Assembly (NCBI GenBank): GCA_964515335.1
Contig: CAZETS010000017.1
Location: 13,499-77,498 of the forward strand
DNA from: TMED88 sp964515335
Lineage (GTDB): Bacteria; Myxococcota_A; UBA9160; UBA4427
DNA length: 64,000 bases
Direction of reading: 5' to 3'
Positions 16,835-24,632 of this stretch are shown here, piece after piece. How positions within the stretch are numbered: the first letter of the stretch is position 1; each line of letters opens with the position of its first letter. The translations under genes were made by a program, and so were the position numbers. Under the pieces are notes generated by a model. It was not told where the DNA came from. It ran no database searches and saw only the letters and a program-made list of their open reading frames with translations.

Positions 16835-18162
16835 GCGAGCCCTCGCGCGGCGCGGGCGTCGGGAGTCACGTAGCGGTCGAGCACCGAGTGGAAGTGCCGA
16901 ATGCGGATCTCCTGCTCGCCGAGGTGCAGACCCGTGAATCCCGAAGAGTGCATGCCCTGCTGGATGCGCGGCAGGTTGAAGGTGTCCTGCGCGAGCAGCT
17001 CACCGCCGCCGCCGAGCACCTCGAGCACCAATCCGTCGCGGCTCACGTGGTGCTGGGCCGCCGGGCGCGGGATGTCGGCTTCGGGCGCGCGCAGCAGATT
17101 CCAGAAGTCGAAGTACATCCGGTTCGGATCCGTCGGGTGCGGGCGGTGACGGAACACCCAGGCGCTGCGACCGAAGATGTTGAAGGTGACGTTCGGGAAG
17201 ATGCTGTAGTGGAAGTCGTCGACGAGCTGGGCGTCGTGGAGCTCCGAGAAGTCGACGCCCATCGCCGGCCCCTGCACTTCGCGAACGGCCTTCGCGATCG
17301 CCGGGCGCACCTCGTCGGCCGATCCGCTGAACGAATCGGGATCGATGCCGGCGGTGGCGAGAAAGTGGCTGCGAATCGTCTCCGTGACCTGGCCGTGCTC
17401 GGGATGCCGGGGACTGGCCATCGCCAGCTTCAGCAGCATCCGCGAGTGCCTCTCGTAGCAGTCGATCGGCACGTGCACGTCGTCGTTGACGTCGAGTGTG
17501 TCGGGATGCGTGCCGTAGATGTGGTACGCCTCGTGGAAGGCATCCATCGAAGTCTTCCAGTTGCAGGCGATCTCGAGCGTGTACTCGCCGACGATCTTCA
17601 TCTCCTCGAAGTGGTACGGGTCGAGGTGGCGCGGGATGACGCCGAGGTGGTCGCCGAGCGGCTCGGCGTCCGGGTCGAGGTTGATCCACACGAAGCCCCC
17701 CCAGCTCTCGCACGAGACGCGCCGCAGGTCGAGGGCGTCGCGCGGACAGCCCTGCGGAAAGCTGTGCTCGTCGAGGGCCTCTTCGAGCCCGCCGTCGACC
17801 CCGTACCTCCAGGCGTGGTAGAGGCACGTGAAGCGACGGGCGTGGCCGCGTCCCGGCTCGACCAGGCGGTTGCCCCGGTGCATGCAGACGTTGTGGAAGG
17901 CCGCGATTCCGCCGTCGCTCTGCCGCACCACGAGAACCGACTCGCGGCCGATCTCGCAGGTCAGGTAGTCGCCGGGCGCGGCCAGATCGCAAACCAGTCC
18001 CGCCAGCAGCCACACGCGCGGCCAGAGGTGCTCGGCCTCGAGCTCGAGCCACTCGCGGGAGAGGTAGCGCTCCTTGGGGATCGGGGCGTCGCCGAGATCG
18101 GGGACCGGCGCGCGCTCGAGCGGAGTGTGCGGTACGGGCGCATCTCGGTGGCTGGCCGACAT
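16831..18162 (-). CDS. Rieske non-heme iron oxygenase, large (alpha) subunit
   Basis: A 443-residue ring-hydroxylating oxygenase alpha subunit. The Rieske centre is Cys93-Met-His95 and Cys113-Leu-Tyr-His116. The mononuclear iron triad is in NWKTSMDAFHEAYH: His210 and His214 with Asp207 linking the two centres. ATG 18162 was preferred over an upstream start that adds proline-rich residues. The partner Rieske ferredoxin follows with a 4-bp overlap; there is no beta subunit, so it is probably an alpha-only homomultimer. Substrate is likely a hydrophobic aromatic or cyclic carboxylate but cannot be read. A divergent 2OG oxygenase gene lies upstream. Confidence 0.88.
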   Translation of the reverse strand: MSASHRDAPVPHTPLERAPVPDLGDAPIPKERYLSREWLELEAEHLWPRVWLLAGLVCDLAAPGDYLTCEIGRESVLVVRQSDGGIAAFHNVCMHRGNRLVEPGRGHARRFTCLYHAWRYGVDGGLEEALDEHSFPQGCPRDALDLRRVSCESWGGFVWINLDPDAEPLGDHLGVIPRHLDPYHFEEMKIVGEYTLEIACNWKTSMDAFHEAYHIYGTHPDTLDVNDDVHVPIDCYERHSRMLLKLAMASPRHPEHGQVTETIRSHFLATAGIDPDSFSGSADEVRPAIAKAVREVQGPAMGVDFSELHDAQLVDDFHYSIFPNVTFNIFGRSAWVFRHRPHPTDPNRMYFDFWNLLRAPEADIPRPAAQHHVSRDGLVLEVLGGGGELLAQDTFNLPRIQQGMHSSGFTGLHLGEQEIRIRHFHSVLDRYVTPDARAARGLA

Positions 18163-18187
18163 CCGGGCCTCTCGGGAGAACGGGAGA

Positions 18188-18209
18188 GCGGGCAAAGCGG
18201 GCAAAGCGG
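18188..18209. repeat. 9-bp tandem repeat GCGGGCAAA x2.4
   Basis: Two full copies of GCGGGCAAA plus GCGG lie 26 bp before the Rieske oxygenase start. Being in the 5' leader of that gene, the repeat could affect translation or bind a regulator; it may be neutral. Confidence 0.5.
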
Positions 18210-18245
18210 AATCGCCGGGCGCGGACTCTCCCGACGGAGCGGTGC

Positions 18246-18255
18246 ATTGTAACCT
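18246..18255. promoter_or_regulatory. Possible divergent -10 boxes between Rieske and 2OG oxygenase genes
   Basis: On the minus strand TACAAT (18251-18246) is a good -10 for the Rieske operon, 84 bp from its start. On the plus strand TAACCT (18250-18255) could serve the 2OG gene. I see no clear -35 for either, so confidence is low. Confidence 0.3.
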
Positions 18256-18347
18256 CTACCCGCGGTGCTGCCGGATGCCGTCGGGCATCCCTGTGCGCGC
18301 ACCTCGAGCGCCTTCGAGCCTCGGGCCGCCAAGGAGGCCGACGCGAC

Positions 18348-19289
18348 ATGCAGAACGTCCGGCGCATCGACCTGCGCGACGCCGAGGGTGACGAAGCGAA
18401 GCGGCGATCGTTCCGCGACACGCTGCTCGACGGGCTCGTCGAGACCGGCTTCGTGCGCGTCGCCGGGCACGGGGTCGGCGACGCGCTCGTGGCCCGCACA
18501 CACGCACTCTACGCCGACTTCTTCGCCCTCGAACAAGCCGAGAAGCAGCTGGTCGGCGGGCTCGCGGGGGGACAGCGCGGCTTCACGCCCTTTGGCGTCG
18601 AGCACGCGCGAGACTCGGCGCGGCCCGACCAGAAGGAGTTCTTCCACGTCGGCCAGGAGCCCGCGCCGGACAGCCCGCTGCGCGGCGTCTACCCCGAGAA
18701 CGTCTGGCCCGACGCGCCGGCGGGGCTTCGCGAGACGTCGATGACGCTCTACCGCGAGCTGGAGCGCGTCGCCGGTACGCTGCTGCGTGAGATCGCCCTG
18801 GCGTTCGGCCTGTCGCCCGACAGGTTCTCGTCGATGATCGTCGAGGGAAACAGCATCCTGCGCGCCGCCCACTACCCACCCGAGCCCGAGGGCGCAGATC
18901 CTCACGCCATGCGGGCTGCGCCGCACGAAGACATCAACCTCGTCACGCTGCTCTGCCACGCGACAGACGAGGGCCTCGAGCTGCTGCCGCGATCGGGGGA
19001 GTGGATGGCCGTCGAGGGGCGCCCGGGCGAGATCGTCGCGGACGTCGGCGACATGCTGGCGCGGATCACGAACGGCCGGCTGCCCGCCACCACCCATCGC
19101 GTGGTCGCGCGGGGCGAGGCGGCGGGACGGCACCGCTACGCGCTGCCCTTCTTCGCCCACCCGCGGCCCGAGTGCGACCTGAGCGTTCTGCCGGCCTTCG
19201 TGCGCGAAGGCGAGCGGCCGCACTTTCCGCCCATCACCGCGCAGGTTTTCCTCGAGGAGCGATTGCGCGAGATCGGCCTGATCTCGTAG
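18348..19289 (+). CDS. Isopenicillin-N-synthase-like 2OG-Fe(II) oxygenase
   Basis: A 313-residue oxygenase of the DIOX/IPNS group. The iron triad is His193-Glu-Asp195 (APHEDINLVTLL) and His250 (TTHRVV). The 2-oxoglutarate-binding motif, usually RxS, reads Arg263-Tyr-Ala here (RYALPFF), so the serine is replaced by alanine. It sits divergently from a Rieske oxygenase and is followed 15 bp later by a small membrane protein. ATG 18348 is preceded by a weak purine-rich stretch (AAGGAGGCC). Substrates of bacterial members are diverse, so none is proposed. Confidence 0.8.
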   Translation: MQNVRRIDLRDAEGDEAKRRSFRDTLLDGLVETGFVRVAGHGVGDALVARTHALYADFFALEQAEKQLVGGLAGGQRGFTPFGVEHARDSARPDQKEFFHVGQEPAPDSPLRGVYPENVWPDAPAGLRETSMTLYRELERVAGTLLREIALAFGLSPDRFSSMIVEGNSILRAAHYPPEPEGADPHAMRAAPHEDINLVTLLCHATDEGLELLPRSGEWMAVEGRPGEIVADVGDMLARITNGRLPATTHRVVARGEAAGRHRYALPFFAHPRPECDLSVLPAFVREGERPHFPPITAQVFLEERLREIGLIS

Positions 19290-19304
19290 CGTGTCGACGA
19301 CGCG

Positions 19305-19646
19305 ATGAACGAACCCACCAACCAAGAGCCGGCCGGCGACGAGCCGCAGGACGCCTTCGGGCGCTGGGTGCTGCCCTACTTCGAGGACTCGGCGCTCTGG
19401 CCGGTGCTCCTCGTGGTGGTGGCAGTGCTGGCCGCGACCCTCACACCCGTCCTGCTGAACGCGATCCGCCACCTCGATCTGCGCGCGATCCTCGCGACGC
19501 TGGTGCTGCTGATCGCGACGGGACGCGGCATCCGCTGGGAGTGGCGGACGCGCGGGCGGCCGGGCGGCGTCAGCGCCTCGCTGGTGGCGATCTGGGTGAT
19601 GGCGCTCGCGGCGGTCGTGTACGGGAGCCGCACGGGGCTTCTCTGA
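19305..19646 (+). CDS. Small membrane protein of unknown function
   Basis: A 113-residue protein with three predicted membrane helices (WPVLLVVVAVLAATLTPVLL, ILATLVLLIATG, SLVAIWVMALAAVVYG) and an acidic N-terminus. It starts 15 bp after the 2OG oxygenase stop and is probably cotranscribed. I do not recognise a family. The short loops and small size suggest an accessory or integral membrane subunit. Confidence 0.65.
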   Translation: MNEPTNQEPAGDEPQDAFGRWVLPYFEDSALWPVLLVVVAVLAATLTPVLLNAIRHLDLRAILATLVLLIATGRGIRWEWRTRGRPGGVSASLVAIWVMALAAVVYGSRTGLL

Positions 19647-19707
19647 CGACTGCGGGTGCCGGTTCGGTGGCTTGAAGGCCGCGCAGCGTCGAGTAGTCTG
19701 GCGCGCG

Positions 19708-19956
19708 ATGAGGGACGACGAGCAGGACAGCGCCGAGACGACCGACCGCGAGTCCGAGACGACATCGCTGCTCGCCGAAGCGGCCGAGCACCCCGGCGCC
19801 ACGGCGGCGCTGGTTGTCTGCATCGTCGGCGGCGCGGCGCTCGCGGGCCTCTACATGCCCGAGAGCATTTCGCTGCCGCGCCGCGTCACGGGCGGCGCCG
19901 TGATGGGCGGCATGTCGTGGCTGCTCGTGATGGTGGGCCGCTTGCTGGGCCGCTGA
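19708..19956 (+). CDS. Small membrane protein with acidic N-terminus
   Basis: An 82-residue protein with an acidic N-terminus (DDEQDSAETTDRESETT) and two hydrophobic segments (TAALVVCIVGGAALAGLY and GGAVMGGMSWLLVMVG). No Shine-Dalgarno is present, and TAGTCT at 19694-19699 lies 8 bp before the ATG, so the mRNA may be leaderless. An alternative TTG start at 19672 would add 12 residues. It converges on the cox operon. No family recognised. Confidence 0.55.
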   Translation: MRDDEQDSAETTDRESETTSLLAEAAEHPGATAALVVCIVGGAALAGLYMPESISLPRRVTGGAVMGGMSWLLVMVGRLLGR

Positions 19957-19964
19957 GGGGCGCT

Positions 19965-20249
19965 TCAGCGGGTGCGGCCGACCAGCGCGTCGAGGGTCTC
20001 GCGCCGGTCCGCTTCCTCCTGCTCGCGCTCGTGGGCGAGCGTGCGGCGCACGAACCAGCCGGCCCCGATGCCGAGGATCAGAAGCGGGAAGAAGGTGAGG
20101 AAGGCCGTGGTGCCCACGAACGCCTTGCGGCTCTCCTCTTCCTGGCCCCCCATGCAGACCGTGCAGGCCGCGGCGAGGCCCGGCAGGAGCCAGGTCGTCA
20201 CGAAGACGACGAGCGCGAGACCCGCCCTGCGCGCGGCGGGCGCCGTCAC
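19965..20249 (-). CDS. Small cox-operon membrane protein with N-terminal signal and CxxC
   Basis: A 94-residue protein: signal-like segment (LALVVFVTTWLLPGLAAA), then CTVCMGGQ, a second membrane helix (AFLTFFPLLILGIGAGWFV) and a charged C-terminus (EREQEEADRRE). The GTG start overlaps the stop of the upstream subunit III (GTGA, 20246-20249), placing it last in the cox operon. The CxxC is exported and could bind copper or a thiol partner; a role in oxidase assembly is inferred from position only. Confidence 0.6.
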   Translation of the reverse strand: MTAPAARRAGLALVVFVTTWLLPGLAAACTVCMGGQEEESRKAFVGTTAFLTFFPLLILGIGAGWFVRRTLAHEREQEEADRRETLDALVGRTR

Positions 20250-20848
20250 AGGTACACCACCCCGTACACGAAAGGCCAGACGCCCACGACGAACAGCCAC
20301 AGCACCTCGGCGGCGCCGAACAGACTCGACGTCAGGAACCCGCGCTGCAGCCGCACGCACGCATAGCCGAGCAGCCCGACCGCGCCCACGGCGTGCAGCG
20401 CATGCATGCCGACGATCGTGTAGAAGAAGGCGCCGAGCGAACTCGACGTGATCGTCAGCCCCTGCGAGATCAGCTGAACCCACTCGTAGCCCTGGAAGAG
20501 CACGAAGAAGGCGCCGAACCCGAGGGCCCCCCATAGCGGGCGCAGCATGGCGGCCCGGTCACCGCGATGGAACGCCCGATGGGCGACGATCAGCAGCACC
20601 CCGGAGAGGACCAACATCCCGGTGTTGAAAGCCGTCGCCTCGACCGGTAGCCGAGGCTGATCGGGCGGCGGCCACACCGGCGCCGCCGCCTTGACGATCG
20701 TGAATGCGCTGATGAAGCCCGCGAACAGCATGGCCTCGGTGAGCACGAAGACGAGCATCCCGAACAGGCCGTTCGAGACGACGCCCCGGCGCTCGCGCGG
20801 AGCGGGGCCGACGGGGCCCGTGGGTCGCAGTGTCATCGGCGAGGCCAC
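20246..20848 (-). CDS. Second cytochrome c oxidase subunit III-like protein
   Basis: A 200-residue subunit III homologue with five membrane helices and the family features FVLTEAMLFAGFISAF, GYEWVQLI, and HALHAVGAVGLL. It is a second subunit III in this operon, distinct from the one at 21255-21824. Start GTG 20848 (or ATG 20836); neither has a clear Shine-Dalgarno. Together with the small subunit at 20852 and the other CoxIII, it suggests a SoxM-type or caa3-like arrangement with split or duplicated III. Confidence 0.8.
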   Translation of the reverse strand: MASPMTLRPTGPVGPAPRERRGVVSNGLFGMLVFVLTEAMLFAGFISAFTIVKAAAPVWPPPDQPRLPVEATAFNTGMLVLSGVLLIVAHRAFHRGDRAAMLRPLWGALGFGAFFVLFQGYEWVQLISQGLTITSSSLGAFFYTIVGMHALHAVGAVGLLGYACVRLQRGFLTSSLFGAAEVLWLFVVGVWPFVYGVVYL

Positions 20849-20851
20849 CGC

Positions 20852-21217
20852 TCAGTGGCCTGCGGCGCTGTGCGCCTCCGTGCCGTGGTGGGCCGGCGGC
20901 GGGCTGTAGAGCCACTCGTCGAGGTTCTTCCGCCAGTTGTCGCCCCGCGACTCCATGACGTCGGGCGAAGCTCCCGCGAAGAACAGCAGCATGAAGACCA
21001 GGCACGTCGCCATCAAGTAGCTGACGAACCGGGGCGCCATGTTGATGTGCATGAAGTGCTTCGCGACGAGGAAAGCCTTCACGCACGCGATCCCGAAGGC
21101 GGTGATCAACGTGACGACCTGGATCTCGAGCATCGGACCCACGATGCTGATCGCCAGCAGGACCAGCAGGATGCCGTAGATCTTCGGATAGTTGTGCGCG
21201 TGTTCGTGGTCGGCCAT
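20852..21217 (-). CDS. Cytochrome c oxidase subunit IV (prokaryotic type)
   Basis: A 121-residue small subunit with three membrane helices (YGILLVLLAISIVGPML, TAFGIACVKAFLVAKHFMH, ATCLVFMLLFFAG) and a His-rich C-terminus. The KAFLVAKHFMH sequence is typical of prokaryotic COX IV/CaaD-like subunits. It lies 38 bp after CoxIII. Function is structural and possibly assembly-related in the oxidase complex. Confidence 0.85.
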   Translation of the reverse strand: MADHEHAHNYPKIYGILLVLLAISIVGPMLEIQVVTLITAFGIACVKAFLVAKHFMHINMAPRFVSYLMATCLVFMLLFFAGASPDVMESRGDNWRKNLDEWLYSPPPAHHGTEAHSAAGH

Positions 21218-21254
21218 GGAATGTCCACCTGCCTCGTGAGGTCGCCTGGCGACT

Positions 21255-21824
21255 CTACTTGGCGATGTAGAGGAGAGGGAAGAGGAAGATCCAGACGATG
21301 TCGACGAAGTGCCAGTAGATGCCGATCAGCTCGACCCGGTGCAGCTCGAGGCCCTTCGCGGCGTCCCTGGCGACGATCGCCATGATGATCGCGCCGGCGA
21401 TCACGTGCAGGGCGTGGATGCCCGCCGCCGTGTAGTAGAACGACCAGAACGTGTTCGACGTGATCGTGAACCCGTGCAGGATCTCGGTCGTCCACTCGTA
21501 GCTCTTCACGGCGACGAACGTCGCCGCACCTCCGATCGTGTACCAGAGGTACCGGGCCGCCTTCTTGCCGTCGCCCTGCTCGGCGGCCGCGTGCCCCATG
21601 ACGGCGAAGAAGCTCGACGTCAGCAGCACGAAGGTGTTGAAGGCGCCGATCGCGGTATTCGTGTTGGCCGCCTGCTCGGCCCAGGCGTCGTGCGAGAGCC
21701 GGTACATGATGTACGACGCCAGCAGGCCGCCGAAGATCACGATTTCCGAGGCGACCACCCACCAGACGGCGAGCAATCCGGTCGGCATTCCTGAAGCGCT
21801 GCGGGTCGTTGCGATGGGTCTCAT
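21255..21824 (-). CDS. ctaE: Cytochrome c oxidase subunit III
   Basis: A 189-residue subunit III with five membrane helices, shorter than the seven-helix form but usual for bacterial caa3 oxidases. The motifs SYEWTTEILHG and GIHALHVIAGAI, and IYWHFVDIVWIFLFPLLYI at the end, are characteristic. It sits directly after subunit I in the operon. Subunit III stabilises proton uptake and prevents turnover inactivation. Confidence 0.9.
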   Translation of the reverse strand: MRPIATTRSASGMPTGLLAVWWVVASEIVIFGGLLASYIMYRLSHDAWAEQAANTNTAIGAFNTFVLLTSSFFAVMGHAAAEQGDGKKAARYLWYTIGGAATFVAVKSYEWTTEILHGFTITSNTFWSFYYTAAGIHALHVIAGAIIMAIVARDAAKGLELHRVELIGIYWHFVDIVWIFLFPLLYIAK

Positions 21825-21922
21825 TCGTCGTCCGTTGTCTCGATTCGTCGCCGGCGAGCGGCTTGGAGTCGGTCTCGAACCTCATCCGGTCAGCGGCGAC
21901 CCGGGTGGGGCGGATGGCTGGC

Positions 21923-23632
21923 TCAGCTGGGCAGATGCTGGGGCCAGTAGTCCTCCTCGCGATCGGGATGGCTGTACTCGTAGGGGGGCCGGTAGACGGT
22001 GGGCAGCTCGGGCCAATTGCCGTGGGGCGGCGGCGACTCGGCCGACCACTCGAGGGTGTTGGCCTTCCAGGGGTTCTTCCCGGCCTTGGGACCGCGAATC
22101 ATGCTGTTGATGAAGTCGTAGAGCCACACGAACTGAAAGCCGAGCATGACCACGAACGCCATGGTCGCGAGGACGCGCAGGTTCTGATACTCGGGAAGCG
22201 CGAGCTCGGGGAAGTTGCGGTAGTCGAAGATCCGCCTGTGCTGGCCCGCGGCTCCGAGAACGAAGAGCGGAATGAAGATGAAGTTGAACGTGATGATCGA
22301 GCCCCAGAAATGGATCTTGCCGAGGGTCTCGTTCATCATGCGCCCGAACATCTTCGGGAACCAGTACGAGACGGCCGCGAAGGTGGCGATGATCGCGATC
22401 GGATAGAAGGTGTAGTGGAAGTGGGCGAGCACGAAGTAGGTGTCGTGGAAGTAGATGTCCGCCCCGCTCGCCCCGAGGAAGATGCCGGTCACGCCGCCGA
22501 TCAGGAACTCGCCGATGAAGGCGAGGGCCCAGAGCATGGGGGTCGTCAGCCGGATCGACCCGCCGTAGAGGGTGGCGATGTAGACGAACATCATCTCGGC
22601 GATCGGGATGGAGATGAGCAGGGTCGTCAGCGTGAAGATGTGGGCCATCCGCGGGTCGATGCCCGCCACGAACTGGTGGTGGGCCCACACCGTGAAGCTC
22701 AGCACACCGGTCCCGACGGCCGTGTGCAGCACCGTCTTGTAGGCGAAGAGCTTCTTGCGGGAGAAGACGGTGATGATCTCGGCCGTGATGCCGACCGCCG
22801 GCAGGAGCACCACGTAGACCTCGGGGTGCCCGAAGAACCAGAAGAGGTGCTGCCAGAGGATCGGGTCGCCGCCGCGGGCAGGATCGTAGAACGCGGTGCC
22901 GAGAACCTGGTCGAAGAACAGCATGATGGCGCCGGCGATCAGCGGCCCCACCGACACCATGAAGAGGATGCTCGCGATCACGATCATCCAGATCACCATC
23001 GGGATGTCGTAGAGCTTCATCCCCGGGGCGCGGCTATTCATCGCCGTGGTGATGAAGTTGATGCCGCCGAGCAGGAAGGCGACGAACTCGAGCGCCACCG
23101 CCAGGAGCCACAACGACGAGCCCAATGGCGTGAGACTGTATTCGGCCTTGGCGGAGAGCGGCGGATACGCGGTCCAGGCGCCGCCGAAGCCGCCTCCCTC
23201 TACGAAGAACGAGGCGATCAGCACGATCGCGCTGATCAGGAAGATCTGATAGCTGAGCCGGTTGATCTTCGGGAAGACCATGTCGTCGGCGCCGCACATC
23301 AGCGGAATCAGGTAGTTGCCGAAGGCCGCGATCAGCACCGGCATCGCGACCCAGAAGATCATGATGGTGCCGTGGTTGGTGACCAGCGCGTTGTAGTTGG
23401 CCGGCGTCACGAGGCCGAAGCCCGGCACGCTCTCACCCGGGAAGGCGAGCTGCATGCGGAACGCGTAGGCCATGAAGCCGCCGATCACGGCCATGAACAT
23501 GCCCGTGAACATGTACTGCATGGCGATGATCTTGTGGTCGGTCGACAGCAGGTACTTGCCGACGAAACCCTGCTCTTCGTGGTGGTGATCGCCGTGCGAC
23601 TCGGCTGCTTCGTGGGGAATGGACTCGGCCAT
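21923..23632 (-). CDS. ctaD: Cytochrome c oxidase subunit I (heme-copper oxidase)
   Basis: A 569-residue catalytic subunit. Heme a: His87 and His406; heme a3: His404; CuB: His269, His318, His319, with the Tyr273 cross-link partner in GHPEVY. D-channel residues are present: Asn106, Asp117, Asn124 and Glu271. The K-channel lysine (29 residues after the first CuB histidine of the HH pair, 28 after the second) is Met347, with Glu346 next to it; the T359 equivalent is Ile344. It reduces O2 to water and pumps protons in the inner membrane. The ATG at 23632 is 2 bp after the subunit II stop. Confidence 0.95.
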   Translation of the reverse strand: MAESIPHEAAESHGDHHHEEQGFVGKYLLSTDHKIIAMQYMFTGMFMAVIGGFMAYAFRMQLAFPGESVPGFGLVTPANYNALVTNHGTIMIFWVAMPVLIAAFGNYLIPLMCGADDMVFPKINRLSYQIFLISAIVLIASFFVEGGGFGGAWTAYPPLSAKAEYSLTPLGSSLWLLAVALEFVAFLLGGINFITTAMNSRAPGMKLYDIPMVIWMIVIASILFMVSVGPLIAGAIMLFFDQVLGTAFYDPARGGDPILWQHLFWFFGHPEVYVVLLPAVGITAEIITVFSRKKLFAYKTVLHTAVGTGVLSFTVWAHHQFVAGIDPRMAHIFTLTTLLISIPIAEMMFVYIATLYGGSIRLTTPMLWALAFIGEFLIGGVTGIFLGASGADIYFHDTYFVLAHFHYTFYPIAIIATFAAVSYWFPKMFGRMMNETLGKIHFWGSIITFNFIFIPLFVLGAAGQHRRIFDYRNFPELALPEYQNLRVLATMAFVVMLGFQFVWLYDFINSMIRGPKAGKNPWKANTLEWSAESPPPHGNWPELPTVYRPPYEYSHPDREEDYWPQHLPS

Positions 23633-23634
23633 GT

Positions 23635-24363
23635 CTACTCCTGCACCGCCCGATCGAGGGTCGCGGCTGTGTGGTCCTGGTGGGCGGCCGCCAGCTGGAC
23701 CGGGGCCTCGGCCTCCAGCCAGGCGGCGTGCTGAGCCGGGCTCTCGACGAAGATCCGGGCGGCCATCAGCCCGTGGCCGATGCCGCAGATCTCCGCGCAC
23801 TGAATGTCCCACTCGCCCTCGAGGGTGGGCTCGAACCAGCCGGTGATGACGCGGCCGGGAATGGCGTCCTGCTTGAGGCGGAAGACCGGCACGCTGAAGT
23901 CGTGCAGGACGTCGACGCTCTCGAGCTTGTAGTGGTAGGTGACGCCCTTCTGGACGTGCAGCTCGTTGACCTTCGCGATGTCGTCGGCCGTATCGAGCTT
24001 TCCGTCGGGGCCGGGGTGGACGAACGTCCAGGTCCACTGCTGCCCGATCACGCGGACCGTCTGGTCGGGCTCGGGCAGGTACTGCTTGACGTTGTACCAG
24101 ACCTGCACCGCACCCACGATGATGAAGACGTCGCAGATGAGCACCAGGATGTGGGGAATGGTGATCCACCGCTTCTGGCTCTTCTCCTCACCGGTGATGT
24201 ACTCCGCGGACGCGCCGTCGCGCGCCCTGAAGCGGATGATCAGCCAGAAGAAGGTGCCGAGCGACAGCACGAACCAGAAGCCGACGAGCACCCCGATCAG
24301 CGTGATGAGGTTGTCGATGTCGCCCGCGTAGGTGGAGGCCTGCGGCAGGTATCTCTCGATCAT
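23635..24363 (-). CDS. ctaC: Cytochrome c oxidase subunit II (CuA)
   Basis: A 242-residue protein: two membrane helices (about 17-45 and 70-92) and a periplasmic cupredoxin domain. The CuA ligands are His154 (LHDFSVPVF), Cys189, Glu191, Cys193, His197 and Met200. QQWTW (108-112) is the usual aromatic electron-entry patch. It has no C-terminal heme-c domain; the diheme cytochrome encoded two genes upstream is the likely electron donor. It precedes subunit I by 2 bp. Confidence 0.95.
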   Translation of the reverse strand: MIERYLPQASTYAGDIDNLITLIGVLVGFWFVLSLGTFFWLIIRFRARDGASAEYITGEEKSQKRWITIPHILVLICDVFIIVGAVQVWYNVKQYLPEPDQTVRVIGQQWTWTFVHPGPDGKLDTADDIAKVNELHVQKGVTYHYKLESVDVLHDFSVPVFRLKQDAIPGRVITGWFEPTLEGEWDIQCAEICGIGHGLMAARIFVESPAQHAAWLEAEAPVQLAAAHQDHTAATLDRAVQE

Positions 24364-24438
24364 TGGATCTTCCCGCTCGATGCCAGTGGATGGCTGGAAA
24401 ATGCTGCCTACAGTGCTCTAGACGATGACTAGCGGAGA

Positions 24439-24543
24439 CTAGAGGATGAAGAGGAACACGGCGGCGATGAAGGCGCCCACGCCCGCCATGCTGATGTAGA
24501 AGATCCGCTGGGCCAGATCCTCGGGTTCGTAAGCCTTGGCCAT
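24439..24543 (-). CDS. 34-residue cox-operon membrane protein
   Basis: A very small gene: MAKAYEPEDLAQRIFYISMA then VGAFIAAVFLFIL, one membrane helix with a short soluble N-terminus. GGAGG lies about 11 bp before the ATG. It lies between the diheme cytochrome c and subunit II genes, and its size resembles the single-helix small subunits of bacterial heme-copper oxidases. I infer it is a structural or assembly subunit. Confidence 0.65.
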   Translation of the reverse strand: MAKAYEPEDLAQRIFYISMAGVGAFIAAVFLFIL

Positions 24544-24632
24544 GTGGGTGTCGCCTCCTGCTGGGAGCGCGGCTGGCGCGTTGCGCGGGCCGCGTCGATC
24601 CGTGTGCCGATCCGCCGGGCGCGGCGGACCTA

